Shown piece by piece: positions 1 through 7,349 of a stretch of DNA of 64,000 bases. The notes beneath the pieces are model-generated. The model was not told the DNA's origin, ran no database searches, and saw only the letters and a list, made by a program, of their open reading frames with translations. Numbering within the stretch: the stretch's first letter is position 1; each line of letters opens with the position of its first letter. Made by a program: the position numbers and the translations under genes. The stretch comes from CAIKZY01 sp044374195 (GTDB lineage Bacteria; Actinomycetota; Actinomycetes; S36-B12). The stretch spans positions 177,979 through 241,978 of the forward strand of contig JBILOY010000001.1 of the NCBI GenBank assembly GCA_044374195.1, read 5' to 3'.

Positions 1-1
1 A

Positions 2-1837
2 CGCCAACTCGGAGGGTTCGAGGGACTACCGTCAGATGTCGCTGCAGATGCACTGCTGCGCACCTACTGCATCGCACCCGATGGCACACCCCTGCCGGGC
101 TTCGAACCTGATCGCACGTCACGCGGGGTGATCGCTGCCATCTTGCTGCAGTCGAGAACGAGCCTCAGTTATGTATTCGTGGCCGTTTTGGTGGGCCTGG
201 TGCCCTCCATCGCGGTACCGCTGCTCATGCGGCTCTTCGTCGACCGCTACATCGTCGAATTGGACACCTCTTGGGGTCTGATCGCAGTCCTGGGCCTGAT
301 CGTCGCAGCCTCCATACTCGCTGCGGCCGTCGTGATTGCGAACGCAGTGTTGACGCACCTGCAGAAGCGTTTTTCCCGTTCACAGGCGACAGCCTTCGTG
401 TGGCACTCCCTCACGATGAGCATCCCGCACCTTCAGCGTTACGGTATCGGCAATGTGCTAGGGCGATTCAACTCTGTAGAACGCTTTGCTATGCGAAGTG
501 GTAGTAACCTCCCGCATGCTCTTGTCAACTCACTCATGGCCATCGTATTTCTCGTCATGATCTTCTTCCTTGACGCCGTCATGGGCCTCACTGCACTGCT
601 CGTAAGTGTCGTCACCTTGTTGATCAGCCGAGCTGTGCTCAAGCGTCGAAGGAGCCTGCAGCGTGGTTTCGACACCGATCTTGTGCGCCTGAGTGGTTAC
701 ACCTCCGACATTGTTTCATCGATTGAGTCGATCAAGGCAGCCGCCTGGGAGCAGTTTTCCTTTGCGCGCTGGGCTCGCGTCCGCCAGGACGTGGCATCTT
801 CTGCCACCCAGTTGGGCATCGCAAATCAGTACCTCACTCTCGTGCCAGTCCTTGCTCAGACCGTGGGACTGGGAGCACTCCTTGCCCTCGGGGTCGCGGA
901 GGTCTTCGCAGGCACCATCAATTTGGGCACCGTGGTGGCTGCTCAAGCCTTCATGGTGCTGCTGCTCATGAGAATCCAAATGCTTGCCCACGTCGGGGCC
1001 CTGGCGCAATCCATCACAAGTGCCGAAAAACAGTTCGGACCCGTTGTGCGTCAGCCTCTTGACCCGGAGTTGCTCACGGTCTGTGCAGCTACGCCAAGGG
1101 GACCTTCAGAGGCCTCGAATCGACTTAGGGGTGCGGTCTCACTGCACTCTGTCAACTTCGGGTATGGCGACGCCATTGATCTTCTTCTCGAGGATCTTTC
1201 CTTGGAGATCGGAGCTGGCCGCCGCGTTGCCCTCGTGGGCCCGAGTGGTAGTGGCAAGACCACTATTGCGAAACTCATCATCGGTGAATTACGCCCATGG
1301 TCGGGCTACGTCTCGCTGGACGGAACACCTCGCCTCTCGGTACCACGCGACATGCGCACCCGCGATATCGCCTATGTGCCACAGACCTCCATGCTTTTCC
1401 CCGGCACAATCCGTGAGAATCTCACGTTGTGGGATGAAAGCATTACCGATGATGCAGTGGAGCGAGCTGCGCGTGATGCCTGCATAGAAGGCGCAATCCT
1501 CAGCAGACCAGGAGCGTACTTTCATCACGTCACTTCGGCAGATGGCGGCTTCAGCGGCGGCGAGCTGCAGCGTCTGTCCATCGCACGGGCTCTCGCTGGT
1601 GATCCGCGAATTATCGTACTGGACGAGGCGACGAGTGCACTCGATCCTGTCGTTGAGGCTGAAGTGGAGGCACGGCTTCGGACTCGCGGCGTGACCACCA
1701 TCCTTGTGGCGCACCGGCTGAGCACCATTCGCGACGCCGACGAGATTCTCGTTGTCGATGCAGGACGCATTGTCCAGCGCGGCACATTCATGCAACTCGT
1801 TAACGAGGGCCTTTTTGCGGAGTTGGTCCATGGCTAA
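2..1837 (+). CDS. NHLM/NHLP-type peptide export ABC transporter (5' end outside window)
   Basis: This is the membrane exporter half of a peptide-secreting ABC system. The reading frame is open to the first base of the window, so the N-terminus lies upstream and 611 residues are visible. A transmembrane region spans roughly nt 150-1010. The ATPase follows, with Walker A GPSGSGKTT, Q-loop PQTSMLF, signature SGGELQRLS, Walker B IIVLDEATSALD and H-loop AHRLS, so it should hydrolyse ATP. The next gene overlaps it and has the long N-terminal extension typical of the NHLM ATP-binding partner. By family order this first protein would be the peptidase/ATP-binding partner, whose C39 peptidase would cleave a leader after a Gly-Gly-type site. 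That domain is not visible here, so this part is inference. A generic lipid or toxin exporter is the alternative. Confidence 0.75.
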   Translation, partial: RQLGGFEGLPSDVAADALLRTYCIAPDGTPLPGFEPDRTSRGVIAAILLQSRTSLSYVFVAVLVGLVPSIAVPLLMRLFVDRYIVELDTSWGLIAVLGLIVAASILAAAVVIANAVLTHLQKRFSRSQATAFVWHSLTMSIPHLQRYGIGNVLGRFNSVERFAMRSGSNLPHALVNSLMAIVFLVMIFFLDAVMGLTALLVSVVTLLISRAVLKRRRSLQRGFDTDLVRLSGYTSDIVSSIESIKAAAWEQFSFARWARVRQDVASSATQLGIANQYLTLVPVLAQTVGLGALLALGVAEVFAGTINLGTVVAAQAFMVLLLMRIQMLAHVGALAQSITSAEKQFGPVVRQPLDPELLTVCAATPRGPSEASNRLRGAVSLHSVNFGYGDAIDLLLEDLSLEIGAGRRVALVGPSGSGKTTIAKLIIGELRPWSGYVSLDGTPRLSVPRDMRTRDIAYVPQTSMLFPGTIRENLTLWDESITDDAVERAARDACIEGAILSRPGAYFHHVTSADGGFSGGELQRLSIARALAGDPRIIVLDEATSALDPVVEAEVEARLRTRGVTTILVAHRLSTIRDADEILVVDAGRIVQRGTFMQLVNEGLFAELVHG

Positions 1838-3974
1838 GGAACGTAGTGCTCCAGAGAATGGAATACCCGATGCATCATGGGAGGAGGCTGTCGACACGGT
1901 AGTTGCCGCAGCGACTCCCCTCGGGTTTTTGGCGCGAGCACCGCGCTTCCCTTCACCTCTGCTCGATGCCTACTCCGTTGCCCTGTCCACAATCGACGGC
2001 GAAGTGCGCGCACCTGATCCGCGCGTCGAGCGCCACCTCCCGCCTATGGATGCCATCGCTGCGGCCTCCGGTCTGATGGTTGCGCCTCCACCGCGGGGAG
2101 CACGCTGGTGGAACTCGTTGCCAGGACCGGCGGTGACAACGGCGGGTGAGACAGCCACCGCGGTTCTGCCACGTGGATCGGGTGCTGACGCTGTTGCCGG
2201 TGGTACCCGCACACGCACGCGCTTTCATGGTGCCGAAGATGCTGGAGAAACCGTTGTCGTGACCGATTCGCTGCCGGCCGGGGCATCGTGGCGTGGACTC
2301 ATCTGGTGGTCAATACGCGGGCGGCTGACACAGGTGAGCACAGTGCTCCTGCTGTCGTTGCTCGGAGGCACGATCGGCCTGCTGCTGCCGGTTGCTACGA
2401 CAGTGCTTTTCGGGGTAGCCGTTCCGTCGGGAAACGCTGGATTGGCGGCCGGCATCCTCTTTACCTTCGCTCTTGGAAGCGCGGGGGGTGCCATGCTCAT
2501 CGTCGCGCGCAATCTGTTGCTGATTCGCCTGCGCCAATCCAGCGATGCGCGTCTGGCTCCGGGCATTATGGCGCATCTCCTGCGTTTACCTCTTCCATTC
2601 TTTAGGCGTATGCAGTCTGGTGAGATCCTCAACCGTTCATTGGCGGTGGAGACTGCGAGGGAAACTGTCGATGACGGGGTACTCGCGTTGATCCTCACGT
2701 CGGTCTTCGGTCTAGTCAATCTGGTGTACCTGCTCGCAATCGACTTGGTACTCGGTATTGCGATGTGCTTCTTCATTTGCATCGTCATGGCTTTCGTCTC
2801 TATCTCACAGATACGCGCCCGTGGGCACCTTGTGCAGTACCTCGAGGATCGAAGCGTGGCTGAGAGCGCCTTTGTTGCCATGGTTGGTGCGATCGTTCCC
2901 ATTCGGGTGAGCGGTGCAGAGTCACGAGCGATGGCTCGGTGGGCTCGGTTCTTTGCGATCCAACTCTCCTCACTGGAGCGCCGACTGGTAGGAGTGAAGA
3001 GGTCGGAGCCGTTTCTTATTGCTGGGCCGATCTTCATGAATGCGACACTCGTCCTTGTAGTGGTTGCAGGGCGGGGCTCGTTCACTGCGTCGGCGTTCAT
3101 GGGCGCGTACGTCGCTGTCGCGCAACTCACCATTGCCATGGGCTTGCTCGCCCAGAATCTGAATACGTTGGCTGAATTGGGGCCCGTGCTTGAGCGTGTG
3201 GTGCCCATTACGTCCACCATGGTCGAACGGCCAGCTCCCGCGCGCGCGCCAGGTCCTCTCCAGGGTCGCATCCAACTCACCGACATTGTCTTTGGCTACG
3301 ACCCTGACCAGCCTCCACTGCTCGACGGCGTCGACATCACCATCGAGCCGGGGGAATTCGTCGCCGTTGTAGGTCCGTCAGGATCAGGCAAGTCCACGGT
3401 GATGCGTCTCATTCTCGGCTTCGAGACACCATGGAGTGGGGTTGTCTCCTTCGATGGACAAGACCTCGCCGACCTCGATGTCGCGGCGGTTCGCCGACAG
3501 ATGGGAACGGTGCTGCAAACCTCTATGCCTTTTGGGACGACATACCGAGAGAGCATCTGCGGACCGCTCCAGATCAGCGACGAGCGCCTATGGCAGGTCA
3601 TCGCCGAGTCCGGGCTCGAGCCAGAGGTGCGCGCACGCGGTCTCGATGTACCGATCGGCGACGGAGGCGCTGCGATCTCGGGCGGGCAACGCCAGCGACT
3701 CATGATCGCCCGGGCCCTCGCCAGCGACCCTCGGGTAATCCTTCTCGATGAAGCAACCAGCGCCCTCGACAATGTGACCCAGGCCATCGTCATGCGTTCG
3801 ATCCTGGGTCAGACGGTCACACGTGTCGCGATCGCGCACCGGCTCACCACTGTGGAGCGCGCAGACCGCATCCTCGTAGTCTCGGGCGGCCGAATCGTCG
3901 AGGAAGGCACGCCGGCTGATCTGCTAGCGAGCGGTGGACACTTCGCGCGGCTCGCGGCGAGGCAAGAGTACTAG
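1830..3974 (+). CDS. NHLM bacteriocin-system type ABC transporter with long N-terminal domain
   Basis: This 714-residue protein is the second exporter subunit. Residues 1 to about 165 are a soluble extension, about 175-460 the membrane domain, and the rest the ATPase (Walker A GPSGSGKST, signature ISGGQRQRL, Walker B VILLDEATSALD, H-loop IAHRLTT). A soluble region of this size before the membrane domain fits the NHLM ATP-binding subunit family and is not usual in lipid exporters. The start is the ATG at 1830, preceded by GGAG at 1819-1822 and overlapping the upstream stop by 8 bp, so the two genes should be translationally coupled. No precursor peptide or maturation enzyme lies downstream; these would have to be upstream of the window. 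Confidence 0.8.
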   Translation: MAKERSAPENGIPDASWEEAVDTVVAAATPLGFLARAPRFPSPLLDAYSVALSTIDGEVRAPDPRVERHLPPMDAIAAASGLMVAPPPRGARWWNSLPGPAVTTAGETATAVLPRGSGADAVAGGTRTRTRFHGAEDAGETVVVTDSLPAGASWRGLIWWSIRGRLTQVSTVLLLSLLGGTIGLLLPVATTVLFGVAVPSGNAGLAAGILFTFALGSAGGAMLIVARNLLLIRLRQSSDARLAPGIMAHLLRLPLPFFRRMQSGEILNRSLAVETARETVDDGVLALILTSVFGLVNLVYLLAIDLVLGIAMCFFICIVMAFVSISQIRARGHLVQYLEDRSVAESAFVAMVGAIVPIRVSGAESRAMARWARFFAIQLSSLERRLVGVKRSEPFLIAGPIFMNATLVLVVVAGRGSFTASAFMGAYVAVAQLTIAMGLLAQNLNTLAELGPVLERVVPITSTMVERPAPARAPGPLQGRIQLTDIVFGYDPDQPPLLDGVDITIEPGEFVAVVGPSGSGKSTVMRLILGFETPWSGVVSFDGQDLADLDVAAVRRQMGTVLQTSMPFGTTYRESICGPLQISDERLWQVIAESGLEPEVRARGLDVPIGDGGAAISGGQRQRLMIARALASDPRVILLDEATSALDNVTQAIVMRSILGQTVTRVAIAHRLTTVERADRILVVSGGRIVEEGTPADLLASGGHFARLAARQEY

Positions 3975-4290
3975 AGCCAATCGGGCTTGCGGGATCAGCC
4001 TTAGCCACAGGGTTCCCTGGGGAATTCGCGCCAATCACGAGCGCAACATCGATGAATCTACAATCCTCGCTGAACTCGATTATCGCGAGCACGATGAAGT
4101 AGCCGCCTTAGCCTCTGCGAGGAGGTCATACTTACGGCCTGGCAGACCGAAACCACCGCTTCCCACGCTCGAAGTAATGACTGTCATGCCGAATACGTCA
4201 CTTCGCTGAGCCGTTTGCGCATCTACGAGAGATTCATGACCCTGAAGGCGGCGCTCAAGAGGCACGCATCAGGCGTAGATCCAGGGAGAT
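3975..4290. other. gene-poor stretch, no convincing gene
   Basis: Both strands were read. Several open frames of 60-90 codons exist (for example 4080-4265 on the minus strand), but none has a recognisable domain or a Shine-Dalgarno with sensible spacing. No terminator-like stem with a T-run was found after the transporter pair. The stretch separates accessory transporter genes from conserved core genes and ends at a tRNA-like sequence, which suits a degraded junction. Confidence 0.5.
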
Positions 4291-4329
4291 TGGAGCCGCC
4301 TCCCGGATCTGAACCCCGGACCTACGCGC
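4291..4329 (-). pseudogene. tRNA 3'-end remnant (possible att scar)
   Basis: Read on the minus strand, this carries an acceptor arm ending GGCGGCTCCA, a T-arm-like GGTTCAGATCC and the variable-loop-like GTAGGTC. There is no matching 5' acceptor half (GCCGCC) and no anticodon arm, and the T-stem has mismatches, so it cannot be a functional tRNA. The acceptor resembles actinobacterial tRNA-Thr, from memory. Integrases commonly leave such 3' fragments. Confidence 0.45.
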
Positions 4330-4341
4330 TACCGCCCTCGC

Positions 4342-4347
4342 TAGTCT
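4342..4347 (+). promoter_or_regulatory. -10 box, leaderless start of GT87-like gene
   Basis: TAGTCT ends 6 nt before the ATG at 4354, so the transcript would begin at or next to the start codon. There is no Shine-Dalgarno in the gap. Confidence 0.5.
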
Positions 4348-4353
4348 GGCGCC

Positions 4354-5526
4354 ATGATCAACCGATGGCGGCCGAGTGTGCCCGCCGTCATAGTCGGCTG
4401 GTTCGCAACGCGAGCGTTGATCCTGCTCCAACTGCTCATCTGGGCTGACAATTTCCTTCCTGATGTTCGCTTGTACGCGACCTGGACGATCCTGCTCTCA
4501 GATCGACAGTTCCCGGTCGGTGATGCCTACTGGCAGTACCCGCCCGGGGCCGGGGTCTTGTTCGCCCTGTCCCGCTACGCGGGGCCGGACCCAGTCTTCG
4601 GCTTCATCGTGCTGGCCTTCCTCGCGGATCTCGCACTGCTCGCGCTGCTGATGAACACGGGCCGCAAGAACTCCGGAGTCGGCAGGTTCAACGGCGCGTG
4701 GGCGTGGGTCATTGGCGGGCTGGCCGTGGGCCCGGTGCTCGTCGCTCGCTTCGACATCTTCCCGACCGTGTTCGCCGTGGCCGCGGTGCTGCTCGCGACC
4801 AAGCCGGTGCGCTCTGGCGTCATGGCAGCGATCGGTGCCCTGCTTAAGGCGTGGCCGATCTTGATGCTGGCCGTGATCTCCAGGCGGCAGCTTCCCAAGG
4901 CAGTGATCGCCGCGATCGTGACAGCGATGGTGGGAGTTCTCGCCATCAATGCGTGGGCCAGTGGCGGCATCAGCTTCCTCGGTGAGCAGAGCGAGCGCGG
5001 CCTACAGATCGAATCCGTGGGCGCTCTGCCCTACATGATCGCCGGCGCATTGGGCTTCGACCAGAACGTTGTGCTGCGCTACGGCGCATACGAGTTCGTG
5101 ATGTCAGGGGTGGGCCTGATCGGCCTGGCCATTACGGCCATTGGCCTGCTGCTCTTCGCGTTGATCGCGGTTTTGCGCCTGGCCGGCCGACTCGAGCACG
5201 TTCCCCCTGGAGATATCGCCCTGGCTCTCATCCTCATTGCGGTGGCCTCGAGTCGAGTCTTCTCACCGCAGTACGACATCTGGATCGTGGGCCTGGGCGC
5301 TGCCTGCATTGCTGACCCTCGCACCCGACTGCGCAAGGTGGTGATCGCCTTGATCGTGATGTCGGCTATCACATCCGTGATCTTCCCGTGGGCCTACGGG
5401 TCGCTCATGGACACCGCGCCATACGCGGTCGTGCTGCAGGTGATTCGCATCGTGCTGCTTGTCGGCTGCACTGTCATTGCCGTGAAGTCAGTGGCGTTCA
5501 ACCGCCGCCACGTTGCAGCGACCTAG
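4354..5526 (+). CDS. GT87-like polyprenyl-phosphate-mannose glycosyltransferase, integral membrane
   Basis: A 390-residue protein with about ten membrane segments. The pattern YPPGAGVLFAL early, ARFDIFPTVFAV in the middle, LKAWPILML after it and SPQYDIWIVGL near the end is that of GT87 (DUF2029) enzymes, which move mannose from a polyprenyl phosphate carrier to cell-envelope glycans on the outer face of the membrane. The acceptor cannot be told from sequence. The Asp in the ARFD segment is the likely catalytic or metal-side residue by family analogy. Its stop interlocks with that of the convergent NlpC/P60 gene in a 4-bp overlap, with no terminator between them. Confidence 0.65.
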   Translation: MINRWRPSVPAVIVGWFATRALILLQLLIWADNFLPDVRLYATWTILLSDRQFPVGDAYWQYPPGAGVLFALSRYAGPDPVFGFIVLAFLADLALLALLMNTGRKNSGVGRFNGAWAWVIGGLAVGPVLVARFDIFPTVFAVAAVLLATKPVRSGVMAAIGALLKAWPILMLAVISRRQLPKAVIAAIVTAMVGVLAINAWASGGISFLGEQSERGLQIESVGALPYMIAGALGFDQNVVLRYGAYEFVMSGVGLIGLAITAIGLLLFALIAVLRLAGRLEHVPPGDIALALILIAVASSRVFSPQYDIWIVGLGAACIADPRTRLRKVVIALIVMSAITSVIFPWAYGSLMDTAPYAVVLQVIRIVLLVGCTVIAVKSVAFNRRHVAAT

Positions 5527-6575
5527 AGAACGCGGCCCACGCCAGTGAAGTAGCGGCGGTACCAGGCATCGTTGATAGGCGTGATGACCACGCCATCACG
5601 AGGATTCGCCGCGTGCACCATTTTGCCGCCGCCAATGTACATCGACACGTGGTGCACGCTGCCGCCGAAGTAGAAGAGCAAATCGCCTGGCCGAATCTGG
5701 CTCAGCGGGATCTTCTTGGCACGCGCGTACTGCGAGTAGCTGTAATGCGGGAGCGAGACTCCGCCTTGGCGCCAGGCAGCAAGGGTCAGGCCCGAGCAGT
5801 CAAAAGAACTCGGCCCGGACTGAGCTGCGATGTAGCGATCGCCCACCTGCTGCAGGGCGTAGCGCACAGCGAGTCCGGCACGTCCGGCCGCAGCACTGCT
5901 CTGGCGTGAGTACTTGCTTAGTTCCTTCTTCGCATTGGCCTGAGACTCGCGGCGGGCAGCAGCGGCCTGCGCATCTAGACGTCGACGCTGGGCTGACTCG
6001 AGACCATCAAGAATCTTTTCTGCGGCGGCGAGCGAAGCATCGGCATCGCGCTTGTTGCTGGCCATCTGATTGCGCACCTTTTGAGCGGCCGCCTGCTTCT
6101 GGGCCACCGCAGCCTCAGTCTGCGCGAGGCGCAGGCGGGCAGTCTGGGTGCGACGTAAGGAAGCACCCTGCGACTGCGCGACCTGGTCGAGTGCGGAGGC
6201 TTGGGCGAGGAACTCGGTTGGGTTATCGGCGAGAAGCACCTGTAGCGAGGTGTCGACACCGCCGCTGGCGTAGGTGGCTCGAGCGAGGGCATTGACCTGA
6301 CCGACGACGTCGGCGAGCGCCTTCTTCTGACGAGCCCGGCGGTCATTGAGAACGCGCAGGTTGTTGGTGATCTCGTTGAGATTGACCCTGGCCTCGTTGT
6401 AACGCTCGGTTGCCGACTCTGCCTTCGCCTCCAGATCGCGCACCTGGGTGCGCACCTGGTCAAGGCTTGGGGCCGCCTGGGCGGTACCTGGAATCAGGGT
6501 CACCATCAGCGCGGACGCGGCCAGGGCCACGACTCCTACGCGCAGCGCGCGCAACTTCGAGAAGGCAGGGCTCAC
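5523..6575 (-). CDS. secreted NlpC/P60 peptidoglycan endopeptidase (RipA/RipC-like)
   Basis: A cell-wall hydrolase of 350 residues. A signal peptide (LRALRVGVVALAAS... ending GTAQA-A) is followed by a long Ala/Gln/Arg-rich coiled coil to about residue 230, then the NlpC/P60 domain. Catalytic Cys260 sits in FDCSG, His309 in VHHVSMYIG and His321 in VHAAN, so the triad is complete. It should cut the D-Glu to diaminopimelate bond of stem peptides during division. The start chosen is the GTG at 6575, with AAAGGGA at 6584-6590. A GTG at 6620 in the same frame lacks a ribosome site and would only add residues before the signal peptide. The coiled coil may autoinhibit the enzyme or bind FtsX, as in related proteins. 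Confidence 0.88.
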   Translation of the reverse strand: MSPAFSKLRALRVGVVALAASALMVTLIPGTAQAAPSLDQVRTQVRDLEAKAESATERYNEARVNLNEITNNLRVLNDRRARQKKALADVVGQVNALARATYASGGVDTSLQVLLADNPTEFLAQASALDQVAQSQGASLRRTQTARLRLAQTEAAVAQKQAAAQKVRNQMASNKRDADASLAAAEKILDGLESAQRRRLDAQAAAARRESQANAKKELSKYSRQSSAAAGRAGLAVRYALQQVGDRYIAAQSGPSSFDCSGLTLAAWRQGGVSLPHYSYSQYARAKKIPLSQIRPGDLLFYFGGSVHHVSMYIGGGKMVHAANPRDGVVITPINDAWYRRYFTGVGRVL

Positions 6576-6683
6576 GCCTGTCGTCCCTTTCGTCGCCGGA
6601 AGATGCTCGATTGGTTCCACGGTAACACGGGATTTCGGAGGCTACCCGCGGGTCTCCCCTAGGGGAAAATCACACATTCCCTT

Positions 6684-6905
6684 CTACGCGAGCCGCCTCC
6701 CATGGGGGGCCCCGGAGGGCTGATGAGAGGTCGGGGACACCAGGCGCAAGGGTGGAATGAGGCCGGAATCGGCCAAAACGCCCAAGGCACCGGTGTACTC
6801 GTCAGGGACGAAGGCAGCGGGGCTGATCGGGCCAAGAAGGACAGACACCACGCAGTCGGAGCAAGCAGAGGCCGGAGCCTGGCAGGTACCGCAGTCAATG
6901 TTCAT
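6684..6905 (-). CDS. conserved small Cys-rich actinobacterial protein
   Basis: A 73-residue protein beginning MNIDCGTCQAPASACSDC, so four Cys fall in the first 18 residues, followed by a short hydrophobic stretch (VVSVLLG) and a conserved-looking ALGVLADSGLIPPLRLV segment. I recall similar small proteins upstream of NlpC/P60 genes in other actinobacteria, but not a function. The Cys cluster could bind zinc or an Fe-S cluster; this is inference. It lies 108 bp upstream of the NlpC/P60 gene on the same strand and may be cotranscribed with it. The Pro/Ser-rich tail after residue 55 looks unconserved. Confidence 0.6.
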   Translation of the reverse strand: MNIDCGTCQAPASACSDCVVSVLLGPISPAAFVPDEYTGALGVLADSGLIPPLRLVSPTSHQPSGAPHGRRLA

Positions 6906-6940
6906 ACTGCGACGGTAGATCGGGGGTCTGACAGAGCTCA

Positions 6941-7031
6941 GGGACCGCCGTCTACGAGCTCACCCCTCGACGTCGGTCAGGGACCGCCGTCTACGAGCTC
7001 ACCCCTCGACGTCGGTCAGGGACCGCCGTCT
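6941..7031. repeat. 39-bp tandem repeat, 2.3 copies
   Basis: Two perfect 39-bp units occupy 6941-6979 and 6980-7018, and a 13-bp third copy starts at 7019. The unit begins GGGACCGCCGTCTACGAGC. The stop codon of the zinc-ribbon gene on the minus strand (TGA, 7016-7018) lies at the end of the second unit and its last codons in the partial third copy. A length divisible by three would preserve frame if the array expanded. Confidence 0.9.
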
Positions 7032-7288
7032 CCAGCGGCCTCTTGGGTCGGCCCACCGAACTCCGGCCGGGCCACGATCTCGATGCGATCAGCCGATCCG
7101 CACCAGCGGCAGGTGATCGATTCGATGGTCTCGCTGAGGATTTCGGTCTCGTCAACCGAAGGCTCACCAGCCATGTCGAGATGCCAGAACTCGCGCACGC
7201 GCGAGGACCGCACGATGTCGAATCGGGTGAGGTTGCCGCAGTGCGCGCAGCGCAGGCGACTCTGGGCATCAGGCAGGGTCACGGACAC
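7016..7288 (-). CDS. small zinc-ribbon protein
   Basis: A 90-residue protein with two CxxC pairs, LRCAHCG near residue 14 and ITCRWCG near residue 61, about 45 residues apart. This is enough to form one treble-clef or zinc-ribbon fold. Between them runs a charged segment (REFWHLDMAGEP). No catalytic motif is seen; nucleic-acid or protein binding is the usual role of such folds. It is divergent from the DEDDh exonuclease gene 61 bp away, and similar pairs occur in other actinobacteria. The GTG start is supported by a leaderless -10 box. The C-terminal end runs into the tandem repeat, so the last six residues or so are probably not conserved. Confidence 0.7.
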   Translation of the reverse strand: MSVTLPDAQSRLRCAHCGNLTRFDIVRSSRVREFWHLDMAGEPSVDETEILSETIESITCRWCGSADRIEIVARPEFGGPTQEAAGDGGP

Positions 7289-7294
7289 CCTCGA

Positions 7295-7300
7295 ACCCTA
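7295..7300 (-). promoter_or_regulatory. -10 box of zinc-ribbon gene
   Basis: TAGGGT on the minus strand, 6 nt before the GTG at 7288. It selects this start over the in-frame GTG two codons later. Confidence 0.5.
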
Positions 7301-7336
7301 TCGGTCGCGCCGAGTGCTGATGTCTGCCCCGTGACG

Positions 7337-7342
7337 TAGCGT
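7337..7342 (+). promoter_or_regulatory. -10 box of DEDDh exonuclease gene
   Basis: TAGCGT ends 7 nt before the GTG at 7350 and overlaps the alternative GTG at 7341, which argues for 7350 as the true start. Confidence 0.5.
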
Positions 7343-7349
7343 GCGCACC

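Noticed and set aside
2225..3286. 353-codon open frame antisense to the second ABC transporter
   Set aside because: Low-complexity Ser/Arg/Thr sequence typical of a shadow; the sense gene has complete ABC motifs.
4080..4265. 61-codon minus-strand ORF ending in SSCSR, considered as a RiPP precursor for the nearby exporter
   Set aside because: No leader motif, no GG or GA site, no ribosome site, and it lies on the far side of the transporter genes on the opposite strand.
6576..6683. Possible c-di-AMP riboswitch before the NlpC/P60 gene, as in other actinobacterial wall hydrolase genes
   Set aside because: None of the conserved ydaO core blocks is present and the space of about 100 bp is too short.
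6941..7031. CRISPR array
   Set aside because: The units are contiguous with no spacers and no cas gene is near.
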